Below are positions 26,186 to 34,928 of a DNA stretch of 64,000 bases, piece after piece (position 1 is the first letter of the stretch; the number at the start of each line of letters is the position of its first letter). Origin of the DNA: Pelovirga terrestris (lineage in GTDB: Bacteria > Desulfobacterota > Desulfuromonadia > Desulfuromonadales > Geopsychrobacteraceae); NCBI RefSeq assembly GCF_014773365.1, contig NZ_JACWUN010000006.1, positions 62,001-126,000 on the forward strand, given 5' to 3'. A program made the position numbers and the translations under genes. The notes beneath the pieces are model-generated. The model ran no database searches, was not told where the DNA came from, and saw only the letters and a list, made by a program, of their open reading frames with translations.

Positions 26186-27049
26186 TTAGTAAATCTTCCT
26201 TTTTGAGAAGGTTGACCCCAGCACGCTGAAGGTATTTTCCACAATAAACAGGGCATGTTCGTCGGTGGTAAAAACGATCTCTTCCAGCCGCTTCAGCTGG
26301 ATGTTGTTAATCACCACCATCATGACCGTACGACCCTCCTTGCGGTAGGCACCGATCGCCGGCAGCAGGGTGGTGCCGATTTTCAATGTCGTCATGACCC
26401 GGTCGGCAATCGCCTCTGACTTTTCCGAAATAATAAAGGCCAGTTTGCGCTGATTGAACATGGACAGCGTGTAGTCCAGGGTCACTGAGGTGACAAAGAC
26501 GGCGATCATGGATGCAATGACCAGATCGTTATCGAGACTTATAAAACTCAAGCTGAACAGGATCAGATTAAAACCGAAATAGGTCTTGCCGATACCGATG
26601 TTGTATTTCTGATAAAGGATGATCGCGATAACATCAAGACCACCGTTGGAACCAAGGGAGCGTAGAACCATGCCGGCACCGAATCCGAGCATGACGCCCA
26701 GGGTCAAGGCAGCATAGAGCTGGCTTTCAATATGGATTTCAAACTGGATCAGCTGGTAAAAGATCGAGATTTGTGCCATCGCCAGGGCGCTGTACCACAG
26801 GAAGCGGCGGGAAATGAAGATGTAGCCGAGGATAAACAGCGGGATGTTCAGCAGCAGGTAGATCAGGCCTGGATTGAGCAGATCCGCCAGATAGTAAATC
26901 AATGAACTAACCCCGAACAGGCCGCCGGGGACAAAGTTATGGGGAATCGCAATCCCTTTGAGAGCCAGGGTCTGAATCAGTGAGCCGACGGTGATCAGTG
27001 CGCAGTTCCAGAAAATTGAGTAAACAAATTTGCTTTTTTCTTTGGTCAT
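26186..27049 (-). CDS. YitT-family (DUF161/DUF2179) membrane protein
   Basis: About 288 aa with five to six membrane segments in the first 200 residues (IPHNFVPGGLFGVSSLIYYL is typical) and a soluble DUF2179 domain at the C-terminus (RKLAFIISEKSEAIADRVM, GAYRKEGRTVMMVVI). The function is unknown; homologues in Bacillus are linked to membrane stress. The start at 27049 follows GGAGG on the minus strand, whereas the longer reading to 27121 has no good ribosome site. It is divergent from uvrB with an 83 bp gap. Confidence 0.85.
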   Translation of the reverse strand: MTKEKSKFVYSIFWNCALITVGSLIQTLALKGIAIPHNFVPGGLFGVSSLIYYLADLLNPGLIYLLLNIPLFILGYIFISRRFLWYSALAMAQISIFYQLIQFEIHIESQLYAALTLGVMLGFGAGMVLRSLGSNGGLDVIAIILYQKYNIGIGKTYFGFNLILFSLSFISLDNDLVIASMIAVFVTSVTLDYTLSMFNQRKLAFIISEKSEAIADRVMTTLKIGTTLLPAIGAYRKEGRTVMMVVINNIQLKRLEEIVFTTDEHALFIVENTFSVLGSTFSKRKIY

Positions 27050-27132
27050 CCCGTATCCTCCGCAGATTGCGTTCGAACCGACCACACTAACGCTTTGACG
27101 CAAAAAAACAACCTTTTTCAAAAGAAATTCTC

Positions 27133-29124
27133 ATGGCGCAATTTGAACTGCTATCTCCCTACTCCCCCTGTGGTGATCAGCCTCATGCTATTGACGAATT
27201 GGTTGCCGGGATCGAACGCGGCGACCGTCATCAGGTACTGCTGGGGGTTACCGGTTCAGGTAAAACCTTCACCATGGCCAACGTGGTGGCGCGGACCCAA
27301 CGTCCAACCCTGGTGCTGGCCCATAACAAGACCCTGGCAGCGCAGCTTTATGGAGAATTCAAGGAACTGTTCCCCCATAACGCGGTTGAATATTTCGTCA
27401 GTTATTACGATTACTACCAACCCGAAGCCTATGTGCCGTCGACCGATACCTTCATCGAAAAAGACAGCTCCATCAATGAAGAAATCGACAAACTGCGCCA
27501 TAGCGCGACTCGGTCCCTGTTGTCGCGTCGCGATGTGCTGATCGTTGCTTCGGTCAGTTGTATCTACGGCCTCGGTTCACCGGAAGCCTATTATGGGATG
27601 CTGGTCGATCTGCGCAGCGGGATGGAACTCAAGCGCAACGATTTTCTTCACCGGCTGGTGGAAATCCAGTACGAACGCAACGATATCGACTTCCACCGGG
27701 GCACCTTCCGGGTACGTGGCGACAGTGTCGAGGTGTTTCCCGCCTACGAGGAAAAGCGGGCCCTGCGCATTGAGTTTTTCGGGGACGAAATCGATGCCAT
27801 CAGTGAGATCGACCCTCTGCGCGGCCAGGTGATTGATCGCCTTGAGCGCACCGCGATTTTCCCCGCCAGCCATTATGTGGCGACCAAGCCTACCCTCAAG
27901 CGTGCCATCGGTGAAATCCAGGATGAATTACAGCGGCAGATTCAGCATTTTCGCGAGCAGAATATGCTGCTGGAGGCCCAGCGCATTGAGCAGCGTACCC
28001 TCTTTGATATCGAACTGATTGAAGAAATGGGCTACTGCCAGGGGATCGAAAATTACTCGCGCTTTCTTGACGGTCGCAACGTTGGTGAACCGCCGGCGAC
28101 CCTGTTATCCTACCTGCCCGATGATGCCCTGATGTTTATTGATGAGAGCCATGTCAGCGTCAGTCAGGTCGGGGCCATGTATCGTGGTGACCGCTCGCGC
28201 AAGGAAACCCTGGTCAACTATGGTTTCCGTCTGCCGTCAGCGCTGGATAACCGGCCGCTGATGTTTGAGGAATTTCAGCAGTGCCAGCCACAGACGGTGT
28301 ACGTGTCAGCAACCCCCGCTGATTACGAACTGGCACAAGCCGAAGGAGTGTTTGTCGAACAGGTTATCCGACCGACCGGGCTGGTCGATCCCCCCATCGA
28401 AGTGCGCCCGGCCCTCAATCAGGTTGACGATCTGATCGAGGAAATCAGGGTGACGGTGGAAAAGGGCGCGCGGGTGCTGGTCACCACCCTGACCAAGCGC
28501 ATGGCTGAAGATCTCACCGGCTATCTCAAGGAAGCGGGAATCAGGGTGAACTACCTGCATTCTGATATTGACACGGTCGAGCGGGTGCAGATTATCCGCG
28601 CTTTACGTGAAGGAGAGTTTGATGTGCTGGTCGGCATCAACCTGCTGCGCGAAGGGCTCGATATTCCTGAAGTGGCCCTGGTCACAATTCTCGACGCCGA
28701 CAAGGAAGGTTTCCTGCGCAGCGAGCGTTCCCTGATCCAGACCTGTGGCCGCGCTGCGCGCCATATCGACGGCCGGGTCATCATGTATGCGGATCGTGTG
28801 ACCCGCTCAATGCAGGCCTGTCTCGATGAAACCGAACGGCGGCGGGTCAAGCAGCTGCAATACAATCAGGAACATGGCATCACGCCGGTATCGGTCACTA
28901 AGTCCCTCTTTTCCATTGTCGATAATTTTATCGGGCGCAAGGATAAGGAATTACCCCTGTGTGCTGAAGAAGAGGCCCTCTATGCCAACCCCGAGGCGCT
29001 GAAAGCTAAAATGACCGAAATCAAGGCCCAGATGCTCGAAGCGGCTGCCGAACTGGAGTTTGAAAAAGCGGCTGTTTTGCGCGATCAGTTGCTGGCGCTG
29101 GAAAAGCGTGCCCTGCTGCTATAA
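27133..29124 (+). CDS. uvrB: UvrABC excision repair subunit UvrB
   Basis: Damage-verifying helicase-like subunit of nucleotide excision repair. Walker A is GVTGSGKTF (about 38-46). The beta-hairpin region is [17 protein letters not shown] (about 91-107). DEAD-like DESH is in [11 protein letters not shown], and helicase motif VI is in [15 protein letters not shown]. The C-terminal UVR domain that docks UvrC is present ([14 protein letters not shown]). Length 663 aa is standard. No LexA-type box could be recognised upstream. Confidence 0.97.
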   Translation: MAQFELLSPYSPCGDQPHAIDELVAGIERGDRHQVLLGVTGSGKTFTMANVVARTQRPTLVLAHNKTLAAQLYGEFKELFPHNAVEYFVSYYDYYQPEAYVPSTDTFIEKDSSINEEIDKLRHSATRSLLSRRDVLIVASVSCIYGLGSPEAYYGMLVDLRSGMELKRNDFLHRLVEIQYERNDIDFHRGTFRVRGDSVEVFPAYEEKRALRIEFFGDEIDAISEIDPLRGQVIDRLERTAIFPASHYVATKPTLKRAIGEIQDELQRQIQHFREQNMLLEAQRIEQRTLFDIELIEEMGYCQGIENYSRFLDGRNVGEPPATLLSYLPDDALMFIDESHVSVSQVGAMYRGDRSRKETLVNYGFRLPSALDNRPLMFEEFQQCQPQTVYVSATPADYELAQAEGVFVEQVIRPTGLVDPPIEVRPALNQVDDLIEEIRVTVEKGARVLVTTLTKRMAEDLTGYLKEAGIRVNYLHSDIDTVERVQIIRALREGEFDVLVGINLLREGLDIPEVALVTILDADKEGFLRSERSLIQTCGRAARHIDGRVIMYADRVTRSMQACLDETERRRVKQLQYNQEHGITPVSVTKSLFSIVDNFIGRKDKELPLCAEEEALYANPEALKAKMTEIKAQMLEAAAELEFEKAAVLRDQLLALEKRALLL

Positions 29125-29163
29125 GCAGGAGGTAAGAGGATGTTGCCAGATCATTCTAACGGC

Positions 29164-29183
29164 GGGCACAATGAATTGTGCCC
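29164..29183. repeat. Perfect short palindrome between uvrB and the LysE gene
   Basis: GGGCACAAT-GA-ATTGTGCCC is a 20 bp perfect inverted repeat 39 bp after the uvrB stop, followed by CCTACAAT and no T-run. Sequences of this form (GTAGGGGCACAATTCATTGTGCCC-like on the other strand) recur in many genomes as intergenic repeats. Only one copy is seen here. It lies just upstream of the LysE-type start and could fold in the mRNA leader. Confidence 0.55.
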
Positions 29184-29203
29184 CTACAATCATCGGTCAA
29201 CCC

Positions 29204-29830
29204 ATGATTCCTGTTGAAACCATCATCACGTTTTTCTCGGCCGCAGTGCTTCTGGGTCTGGCGCCGGGGCCGGATAACCTCTTTGTCCTGACCCAGTCGG
29301 CCTTGCGTGGTCGTGGCCCGGGGCTTGTTGTTGTTCTCGGTTTGTGTAGCGGTTTACTGGTACATACGGCGGTTGTCGCTTTTGGGGTGGCGATTATTTT
29401 TCAGAGCTCTGCCGTTGCTTTTACCCTGCTCAAATTGATCGGTGCCGGCTATCTGGTTTATCTCGCCTGGCAAGCTTTTCGGGCACCGCCGGAGACCCTC
29501 CAGGGTGAAGCAGGTGTGGCGCCTGGTTACTGGCGTTATTACCGCCGTGGGGTGATCATGAATCTCACCAATCCCAAGGTGTCGATCTTTTTTCTCGCGT
29601 TTTTGCCCCAGTTTGCCGATCCGAGTTACGGCGCCGTTGTATATCAATTGCTATTACTCGGCGGCTTGTTCATTCTGGCGACCGTTCTGGTGTTCGGTGG
29701 TATTGCTCTGCTGGCCGGCAGTATCGGCCAATGGCTGAACCGCTCGCAGCGGCTGCAGTTGGTTCTCAATCGCCTGGCGGGCGCGGTGTTGGTTGCCCTG
29801 GCCATCAGGCTGGCCACAGCTCAGCGTTGA
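29204..29830 (+). CDS. LysE/RhtB-family amino acid exporter
   Basis: About 208 aa with six hydrophobic segments. AAVLLGLAPGPDNLFVLTQS (about residues 14-33) is the LysE signature, and IMNLTNPKVSIFFLAFLPQF in the second half is also typical. Exports amino acids or related small molecules; the exact substrate is not predictable. The ATG at 29204 gives the usual family N-terminus. An ATG at 29171 inside the palindrome would add 11 residues. Its ribosome site is weak. Confidence 0.88.
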   Translation: MIPVETIITFFSAAVLLGLAPGPDNLFVLTQSALRGRGPGLVVVLGLCSGLLVHTAVVAFGVAIIFQSSAVAFTLLKLIGAGYLVYLAWQAFRAPPETLQGEAGVAPGYWRYYRRGVIMNLTNPKVSIFFLAFLPQFADPSYGAVVYQLLLLGGLFILATVLVFGGIALLAGSIGQWLNRSQRLQLVLNRLAGAVLVALAIRLATAQR

Positions 29831-29844
29831 GGAGAGGGTCACGG

Positions 29845-30483
29845 ATGCAGGAAATTCTTGCTGAATATCGCCGGTTGTTGGGTGGCATTGACGACTGGTA
29901 CGCCGGATGCATTGAGCGCTCAGGGGGGCAGATTGTCTGCCGCCCAGGATGCTCTGGCTGTTGTCGTGGCCTGTTTGAGATCAGTCTGCTCGATGCGGCT
30001 CTGCTCCAGTCCGGTTTTGCTGAGCTGGCCGAATCCGTCAAAGAACAGGTGCTGGTCAACGCCCGCTTGCGGGTGAACGACTTGCAGCAGCGGTGGCCGG
30101 AATTTCAGGCCCCTTACATCCTCAACCCTCTGCCCAACGATGAGTGGCAGAATATGCCAGAGAATGACCTGACCCCCTGTCCGTTGCTTGGTGCGGATGG
30201 TAACTGTCTGGTTTATCAGTCACGTCCCTTGACCTGCCGGTTGCACGGATTGCCGAATATCGATTGTTCAGGGGAGTCTTTTTCCGATGACTGGTGTACC
30301 CTGAATTTTGTCGGCAGCAATCCACTGCACAGGGCCGAATTGCGTTACCCGTTCCGTGACGCTTTTGCCCGCGAGTTCGAGCTGCTCGGGTTGTTTGCGC
30401 AGCAGCTGACCGGGCGGCGGCAGTTGGAACTGGACACCTTCGTCCCATCCGGGTTATTGATCAATTTTTCCACCGATTTTTGA
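29845..30483 (+). CDS. YkgJ-family cysteine-cluster protein
   Basis: About 212 aa with a CxxxCxxCC-type start (VCRPGCSGCCRGLFEIS, about residues 31-47) and later CPLLGADGNCLVYQSRPLTC (about 110-129) plus further Cys (IDCSG, DDWC). This is the zinc/iron-chelating CxxCxxCC family pattern, likely binding a metal or Fe-S centre. Function unknown. The start follows GGAGAGGG at 29831-29838, 14 bases from the LysE stop, suggesting co-transcription with it. Confidence 0.82.
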   Translation: MQEILAEYRRLLGGIDDWYAGCIERSGGQIVCRPGCSGCCRGLFEISLLDAALLQSGFAELAESVKEQVLVNARLRVNDLQQRWPEFQAPYILNPLPNDEWQNMPENDLTPCPLLGADGNCLVYQSRPLTCRLHGLPNIDCSGESFSDDWCTLNFVGSNPLHRAELRYPFRDAFAREFELLGLFAQQLTGRRQLELDTFVPSGLLINFSTDF

Positions 30484-30517
30484 TGTTGCATGTCCTGCCC
30501 GACAGTGAGATCCCCGC

Positions 30518-31897
30518 GTGAGTACAACAACCACAGCAGAACTGAATACCCCCGGTGGTTTTCGTGAAATGCTCGCTATTTCCACTCCGATGGTGGTGTC
30601 TCACGCCTGTGAAACCCTGCTGATCTTTATTGATCGACTGTTTCTCTCGCGCATCGGACCGGAGCCAATGAATGCGGCTATGGCCGGTGGTCTGTCGAGT
30701 TTCATGCTGATGACCTTTTTTGTCGGTCTGATCGGCTACACTACCGCCCTGGTTGCCCAGTATCTCGGTGCCGGGCGCAAATCCCAATGTACAGTGGTGG
30801 TTACCCAGGCGATGCTGCTGGTACTCCCCGCCACCCTGCTGGTTTTTGCCTGTCGACCGCTGGTTTATTCGCTGTTCGGTCTGATGGACATCCCAGCGGT
30901 ACAGCGCGAACAGCAGCAGCTCTACTTCGATATTCTCCTCTATGGAACACCATTGGTGCTGCTGCGTACCAGTTTATCCGGGTTTTTCTCCGGGATTGGC
31001 CGTACCCGCATTGTCATGATCTCCGCCATGGTCGCTATGGTGGTCAATGCCGTCGCCAATTACGTGCTGATCTTCGGGCACCTTGGTTTCCCCGCCCTTG
31101 GCCTGCGCGGCGCCGCCTATGGCACCCTGTTCAGCAGCTCCTGCGCCCTGCTGGTATTGCTGACCGCCTATGTGCGGCGCACGAATCGTGATGAGTTTAC
31201 CATCGGTGCCGGCTGGTTATTTCACCGGACGATTATGGCCAAGCTGTTGCGCTATGGTTCGCCGGCCGGGGTTGAGATGTTTTTGAACCTGCTGGCTTTC
31301 ACCCTTATTGTCCTGATTTTTCACAGCCATGGCGTGGTGACGGCGACGGCAGTGACCATTGTCTTTAACTGGGACCTGGTGTCCTTCGTGCCGCTGCTCG
31401 GCCTGCAGATCGGCGTTGTCAGTCTGGTTGGACGGTACATGGGCGCGGGAAGCCCGGAGGTCGCTGAACGCGCGGCCTTTTCCGGTTTGAAGATGGGGTG
31501 GATCTACTCATCGCTGGTGCTGCTGCTGTTTGTTACCTTGCCGCAGCAGATGGTCGATATTTTTGCCCCGTCTGCAACCAACGAACTGTTCCTGGCAGCA
31601 GCCCCCCTGGCGGTGGACATGTTGCGGCTGGCCGCGCTCTATGTGCTGGCAGATGCTACGATCGTCGTTTTCAGCGGCACCTTGCGCGGTGCCGGCGACA
31701 CCCTCTGGGCCATGGGGCTATCGGTCGCCATGCACTGGATCATGGTGCCGATCGTTTTTGTTTTTCTTAAGGTGTTGAATTTCAGTCCGATTGCTGTGTG
31801 GCTGGCCTTTATTGTTTTTTTCCTGATCAGTGGCGGTTTGTTTTATCTGCGCTTTCGCCATGGTCACTGGAAGACCCTGGTGGTGGTTAAAGATTGA
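30518..31897 (+). CDS. MATE-family efflux transporter
   Basis: About 459 aa with 12 hydrophobic segments in two related halves (LAISTPMVVSHACETLLIFI near the start; LLRYGSPAGVEMFLNLLAF for the second half). This layout is that of MATE/MatE cation-coupled drug and toxin extruders. The start is GTG at 30518, just 34 bases after the cysteine-cluster gene. The substrate is unknown. Confidence 0.87.
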   Translation: MSTTTTAELNTPGGFREMLAISTPMVVSHACETLLIFIDRLFLSRIGPEPMNAAMAGGLSSFMLMTFFVGLIGYTTALVAQYLGAGRKSQCTVVVTQAMLLVLPATLLVFACRPLVYSLFGLMDIPAVQREQQQLYFDILLYGTPLVLLRTSLSGFFSGIGRTRIVMISAMVAMVVNAVANYVLIFGHLGFPALGLRGAAYGTLFSSSCALLVLLTAYVRRTNRDEFTIGAGWLFHRTIMAKLLRYGSPAGVEMFLNLLAFTLIVLIFHSHGVVTATAVTIVFNWDLVSFVPLLGLQIGVVSLVGRYMGAGSPEVAERAAFSGLKMGWIYSSLVLLLFVTLPQQMVDIFAPSATNELFLAAAPLAVDMLRLAALYVLADATIVVFSGTLRGAGDTLWAMGLSVAMHWIMVPIVFVFLKVLNFSPIAVWLAFIVFFLISGGLFYLRFRHGHWKTLVVVKD

Positions 31898-31972
31898 CGG
31901 GATGCCGTACTATGTTGATAAAGTCGCCACTTGTTGATTAATGCTGAACCTGTTAACGGGAAGGAAGGAAGA

Positions 31973-32791
31973 ATGACCAGCGAGCAAAAGTATGAGCAGT
32001 TACAAGCGACTATTGCGGCAATGGAATCGGTGTTGGTGGCCTTTTCCGGTGGAGTGGACTCCACCTTTTTGTTGCGCGTTGCCGTCGATGTGCTGGGTGC
32101 CGACCGGGTCCTGGCCCTGACCGCAACGTCGCCGACGTATCCGCACTATGAATTTGAAGAGAGTCGCAAACTGGCGGCAGCCATGGGAGTGCGCCAACTG
32201 GTTGTTGAAAGCAATGAGCTGAAGGTAGCTGATTTTACCCGCAATGACCGGCGGCGTTGTTACCATTGCAAAAGTATTCTTTTCAGCCTGTGTCGCGCCC
32301 AAGCAGCGGAACTCGGCTTCAGCCAGGTCCTCGACGGCTCGAACCTGGATGACCTCGATGACTTTCGCCCCGGCAGCGATGCGGTAAAAGAGCAACAGAT
32401 CCTTTCACCCTTGCAGCAGGCCGGTTTGACCAAAGAGGACATCAGAACCTTGAGCCGCCGACTCGGCTTGCCGACGGCCGACAAGCAGGCCTTTGCCTGT
32501 CTCTCATCCCGCTTCCCCTATGGCACTGAGTTGACGCCGGAACGGCTGCTGCAAGTCGAACGCTGTGAGGCTTTTTTACGGGATCAGGGTTTTGTCAATT
32601 ATCGGGTCAGATATCATCACGATGTCGCCAGGATAGAGGTCTCTCCCAGCGAGGTACCGCGCCTGCTTGATCCAGACCTGCGTGATGCGGTGGTTGCCGC
32701 CTGTAAAGAGGCGGGCTTCTCCTATGTTGCTCTCGATCTGCAGGGATACCGCACTGGCAGCATGAACGAGGTGCTGACCGGAACCGCGTAG
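31973..32791 (+). CDS. larE: ATP-dependent sacrificial sulfur transferase LarE
   Basis: PP-loop enzyme of the LarE family, which donates the sulfur of its own cysteine to the nickel-pincer nucleotide cofactor of lactate racemase-type enzymes. The PP-loop is AFSGGVDSTFLLR (about residues 23-35) and the sacrificial cysteine falls at residue 176 in AFACLSSRFPYGTEL, the same number as in Lactobacillus LarE. RCYHCKSILF (about 95-104) is also conserved. The start follows AGGAAGGAA (31962-31970). No larA, larB or larC is in the window, so the client enzyme lies elsewhere. Confidence 0.92.
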   Translation: MTSEQKYEQLQATIAAMESVLVAFSGGVDSTFLLRVAVDVLGADRVLALTATSPTYPHYEFEESRKLAAAMGVRQLVVESNELKVADFTRNDRRRCYHCKSILFSLCRAQAAELGFSQVLDGSNLDDLDDFRPGSDAVKEQQILSPLQQAGLTKEDIRTLSRRLGLPTADKQAFACLSSRFPYGTELTPERLLQVERCEAFLRDQGFVNYRVRYHHDVARIEVSPSEVPRLLDPDLRDAVVAACKEAGFSYVALDLQGYRTGSMNEVLTGTA

Positions 32792-32832
32792 TTAATCCTT
32801 ATCCTTGTTCGTGTAGTTCTCGGGGTTTGTCC

Positions 32833-32861
32833 TTGAATAAGGGCACGAATCAACGTAGAAT
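32833..32861 (+). promoter_or_regulatory. Predicted promoter of tRNA-Sec
   Basis: -35 TTGAAT (32833-32838), a 17 bp spacer and -10 TAGAAT (32856-32861), about 22 bp ahead of the mature tRNA 5' end. Spacing and position fit an independent selC transcript. Confidence 0.6.
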
Positions 32862-32882
32862 ACGCGTATCTGAACGACGTGC

Positions 32883-32978
32883 GGAGGCAGTCAGTAGCCT
32901 GGTGGCGCTCACGGTCTTCAAAACCGATGGGGGGCGTATCCCGTCCCCGGTGTGTTCGATTCACATCTGCCTCCGCCA
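32883..32978 (+). tRNA. selC: tRNA-Sec (anticodon TCA)
   Basis: Selenocysteine tRNA of 96 nt including the encoded CCA. The 8 bp acceptor stem GGAGGCAG / CTGCCTCC is perfect, as expected for bacterial tRNA-Sec. The anticodon stem CGGT/ACCG closes a loop CTTCAAA with anticodon TCA at 32918-32920. A long variable arm (GGGGGGCG...CCCC) and the T-arm loop TTCGATT follow. It shows that the organism inserts selenocysteine at UGA. selA, selB and selD are not in this window. Confidence 0.97.
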
Positions 32979-32991
32979 ATTAATAAAAACA

Positions 32992-33027
32992 AGGGGTTAT
33001 GGATTCGTCCATAGCCCCTTTATTTTT
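32992..33027 (+). terminator. Intrinsic terminator after tRNA-Sec
   Basis: An 11 bp stem (AGGGGTTATGG at 32992-33002 with CCATAGCCCCT at 33009-33019) around a six-base loop, followed by TTATTTTTG. It begins 13 bases after the tRNA CCA. The transposase remnant on the other strand runs into it. Confidence 0.9.
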
Positions 33028-33263
33028 GTTCGTAGGGGCCGACGCCTAAATGGTGCTGACGTTCCAGGCGGACGGCCTCACCAAGGCTATCGAAGCCATC
33101 ATGTGCCAACAGTTCCACAATATCTTGAATTGCGTTACACTCTGTCAGGTGGGTCACGGTTTCTCTCCTCTCTGGATGGGTTTGGCGATTCAACCAAAGA
33201 GGATAACCGTGGCCTGTCGTTTTGTCAGGCCTAAATGAATTTACAGAAACAATGATGCACTAA
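33020..33263 (-). mobile_element. Truncated IS256-type insertion sequence (one end)
   Basis: On the minus strand, an open frame from GTG at 33157 to a stop at 33020 reads THLTECNAIQDIVELLAHDG, then FDSLGEAVRLERQHHLGVGPYE (in two parts). This resembles the N-terminus of IS256/Mutator-family transposases (ECxxIQDIVELLA..GFD, then ..LGVxPYE), with an internal deletion of around 10 residues. The start has GAGGAG upstream. The outer edge near 33236-33263 (AATTTACAGAAACAATGATG, then CACTAAC) resembles an IS256-family terminal repeat. The rest of the element is lost at the tRNA-Sec terminator. Recognised from memory, without a database search. Confidence 0.55.
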
Positions 33264-33285
33264 CACCGAGCAGGCGATGGTTTAG

Positions 33286-33546
33286 TGCCTGCACCGTCTG
33301 TATGGCTATGATGCGCTGGATCAGGTGTGCGACCGACGTCCGGCCATGGCCACCACAGGTGGCGTGATGGAACCGGGCACCCTCGCCTACGAACCCCCTT
33401 TCGGCAAGCTGCACTCCGGCGGCCCAGATGGGCTATTCACCGGTAAGGACAATGTGATCGAAGGGATCTTCCAGACCATGGAGGAGGTTCATACAGGGTG
33501 CTGGGACAATGGGGAAGCTGATCGGGATGACCGTGCTGCGGTTTAA
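33286..33546 (+). pseudogene. Remnant resembling a type I restriction R-subunit C-terminus
   Basis: A frame opened after a TAG (33283-33285) has no proper start and reads GGVMEPGTLAYEPPFGKLHS followed by GGPDGLFTGKDNVIEGIFQT. The pattern of MxPxxLYEPPFxxLHxxGPDGLF resembles the extreme C-terminus of some HsdR/EcoEI-type restriction subunits. The preceding residues (CLHRLYGYDALDQVCDRRP) are not recognised, and the frame ends without clear conservation. It is best read as a decayed fragment with no function left. The family call is tentative. Confidence 0.4.
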
Positions 33547-33565
33547 TGATGGAGAGTTTGCAACC

Positions 33566-34093
33566 ATGTTGAAAAAAATAACATCAGTTCTTTCGCTGCT
33601 GCTTACCGGTTGTGTCGGTATGCCCGCCGGGATCACCCCGGTGGAACCGTTCGACCTGGATCGTTATCTTGGGCGCTGGTACGAGATTGCCCGGCTTGAT
33701 CATTCCTTCGAACGGGGCCTGTCGGAAGTGACCGCTGACTACAGTCTCAGGGATGATGGACTGGTGCGGGTGGTGAACCGTGGCTATGACCAGACTGCGG
33801 ATCGTTGGAAGCAAGCCGAGGGGCGGGCACGATTTGTCCGTGAACCGACCCAGGGGTTCCTGAAGGTGTCATTCTTCGGGCCGTTCTACGGTTCCTATAT
33901 TATCTTTGAACTTGATCAGGAGAACTACAACTACGCCCTGATCAGCGGTCCGGATACCTCCTACCTCTGGATTCTGGCCAGGCAACCCTATTTATCCGAT
34001 GGGGTCAAACAACGGCTGATTGCTGCTGCCCGAGACAAAGGGTTTGCCGTCGACAACCTCATTGTTGTCGAGCACGGGGTGGCTGATCAGTAA
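33566..34093 (+). CDS. blc: Outer-membrane lipocalin (Blc-like)
   Basis: About 175 aa lipoprotein with signal MLKKITSVLSLLLTGC (Cys 16). The lipocalin start is PVEPFDLDRYLGRWYEIARL (the GxW motif, about residues 25-44), followed by Blc-type strands (VTADYSLRDDGLVRVVNRGY; FFGPFYGSYIIFELDQENYN; TSYLWILARQP). It binds lipids at the outer membrane. It sits directly beyond the decayed hsdR-like fragment and faces the convergent small secreted protein gene. Confidence 0.93.
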   Translation: MLKKITSVLSLLLTGCVGMPAGITPVEPFDLDRYLGRWYEIARLDHSFERGLSEVTADYSLRDDGLVRVVNRGYDQTADRWKQAEGRARFVREPTQGFLKVSFFGPFYGSYIIFELDQENYNYALISGPDTSYLWILARQPYLSDGVKQRLIAAARDKGFAVDNLIVVEHGVADQ

Positions 34094-34129
34094 GGAGATT
34101 CCCGTAAATCCAGTTCCCGGGATAACGCC

Positions 34130-34477
34130 CTATGGCCTCAGTGAGGATGTCCAGGGTATCAAGGCGCATGGTTCTATGTTGTTCCCGGCAGGAAAGGATT
34201 CCTGTTGTTTGATCTGCTCTATCAGGGCATCTCGAAACCGTTCAAAGATCCGGTTCGCCTGTATCGTCGTCAGTTGTCGTGTCTCGACCTTGGCACACAG
34301 GCCGATCCACAGGGCGTGGATGGTGGCGAGTGGTTCGGAGTCAGGGTCGTTGGTCAGCATCTGCTCCCACTTCTGCAGTTCAGCCGGGTCATGGCAGTAA
34401 TCGGTATTGTACTCATGGGCAATGCCGAAGGATGGAACGAAAATCGTCAGGAGTAACCAGAGCATCAAGATTTTCAT
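34130..34477 (-). CDS. Small secreted protein of unknown function
   Basis: About 115 aa with a signal peptide (MKILMLWLLLTIFVPSFGIA) and a mature part of about 95 residues with three cysteines (DYCHDPAELQKWEQM, IGLCAKVETRQ, EPCALIP). It is mostly helical and charged, and I recognise no family. The ATG at 34477 is chosen because it makes the signal peptide N-terminal; the frame extends upstream without reason. It lies 14 bp after the SMR gene and may be co-transcribed with it. Confidence 0.6.
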   Translation of the reverse strand: MKILMLWLLLTIFVPSFGIAHEYNTDYCHDPAELQKWEQMLTNDPDSEPLATIHALWIGLCAKVETRQLTTIQANRIFERFRDALIEQIKQQESFPAGNNIEPCALIPWTSSLRP

Positions 34478-34491
34478 GATGAACACCCTTG

Positions 34492-34824
34492 TTACTGTGG
34501 TGCCGCGTTTGAGAAGACATTCAACACCATAACGCCTGCAACGATCAGCACTATCCCAATAATCGCGGCAGCATCCAACTTCTGACCAAAAACCAACCAG
34601 GCAATCAGGGAAATCAACGCAATGCCTGCTCCTGACCAGATGGCATAGGCAATACCCACCGGGATAGTCTTGAGGGTTAAGGAGAGAAAGAAAAAGGCGG
34701 TTGAGTAGCTGATGACGACAATCAGTGACGGCCACAGGCGGGTAAACCCTTCTGCTGACTTTAATGCTGACGTTCCAATGACTTCACTGACGATGGCTGC
34801 TGAGAGAAAAACCCACTGTTGCAT
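34492..34824 (-). CDS. Small multidrug resistance (SMR) efflux protein
   Basis: 110 aa with four membrane segments. The essential membrane glutamate is at residue 14 in [10 protein letters not shown], and [20 protein letters not shown] is the usual fourth-quarter signature. Proteins of this EmrE/QacE/Gdx group exchange quaternary ammonium or guanidinium compounds for protons as dimers. EmrE- and Gdx-type function cannot be separated here. No guanidine riboswitch was recognised upstream. Confidence 0.93.
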   Translation of the reverse strand: MQQWVFLSAAIVSEVIGTSALKSAEGFTRLWPSLIVVISYSTAFFFLSLTLKTIPVGIAYAIWSGAGIALISLIAWLVFGQKLDAAAIIGIVLIVAGVMVLNVFSNAAPQ

Positions 34825-34884
34825 GATCGCATACCAATTTGTGATTAGAAGGTTATCCGCCTGAATGAAACGGATCGGTAAATA

Positions 34885-34928
34885 AAAAAACCCCTCGTGC
34901 GGAGGGGGGGTGCACGAAGGGTTTTTGG
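34885..34928. terminator. Orphan bidirectional terminator
   Basis: AAACCCCTCGTGC pairs with GCACGAAGGGTTT (one mismatch) around a G-rich loop, with a T-run on both strands (TTTTTGG forward; GGGGTTTTTTTA on the minus strand). It lies between two divergent genes (SMR and umuD), where no gene needs a terminator. An unannotated short transcript or a deleted gene would explain it. Confidence 0.75.

Noticed and set aside
33049-33238. Forward-strand open frames just after the tRNA-Sec terminator.
   Set aside because: The minus strand carries the transposase-like frame with a ribosome site; the forward frames are shadows.
33230-33300. Nested inverted repeats (GCACTAA/TTAGTGC and GCAGGC/GCCTGC) that look like an integron attC site.
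   Set aside because: The core sites do not fit the required GTTRRRY/RYYYAAC pattern. The sequence is better explained as the end of the IS256-type remnant.
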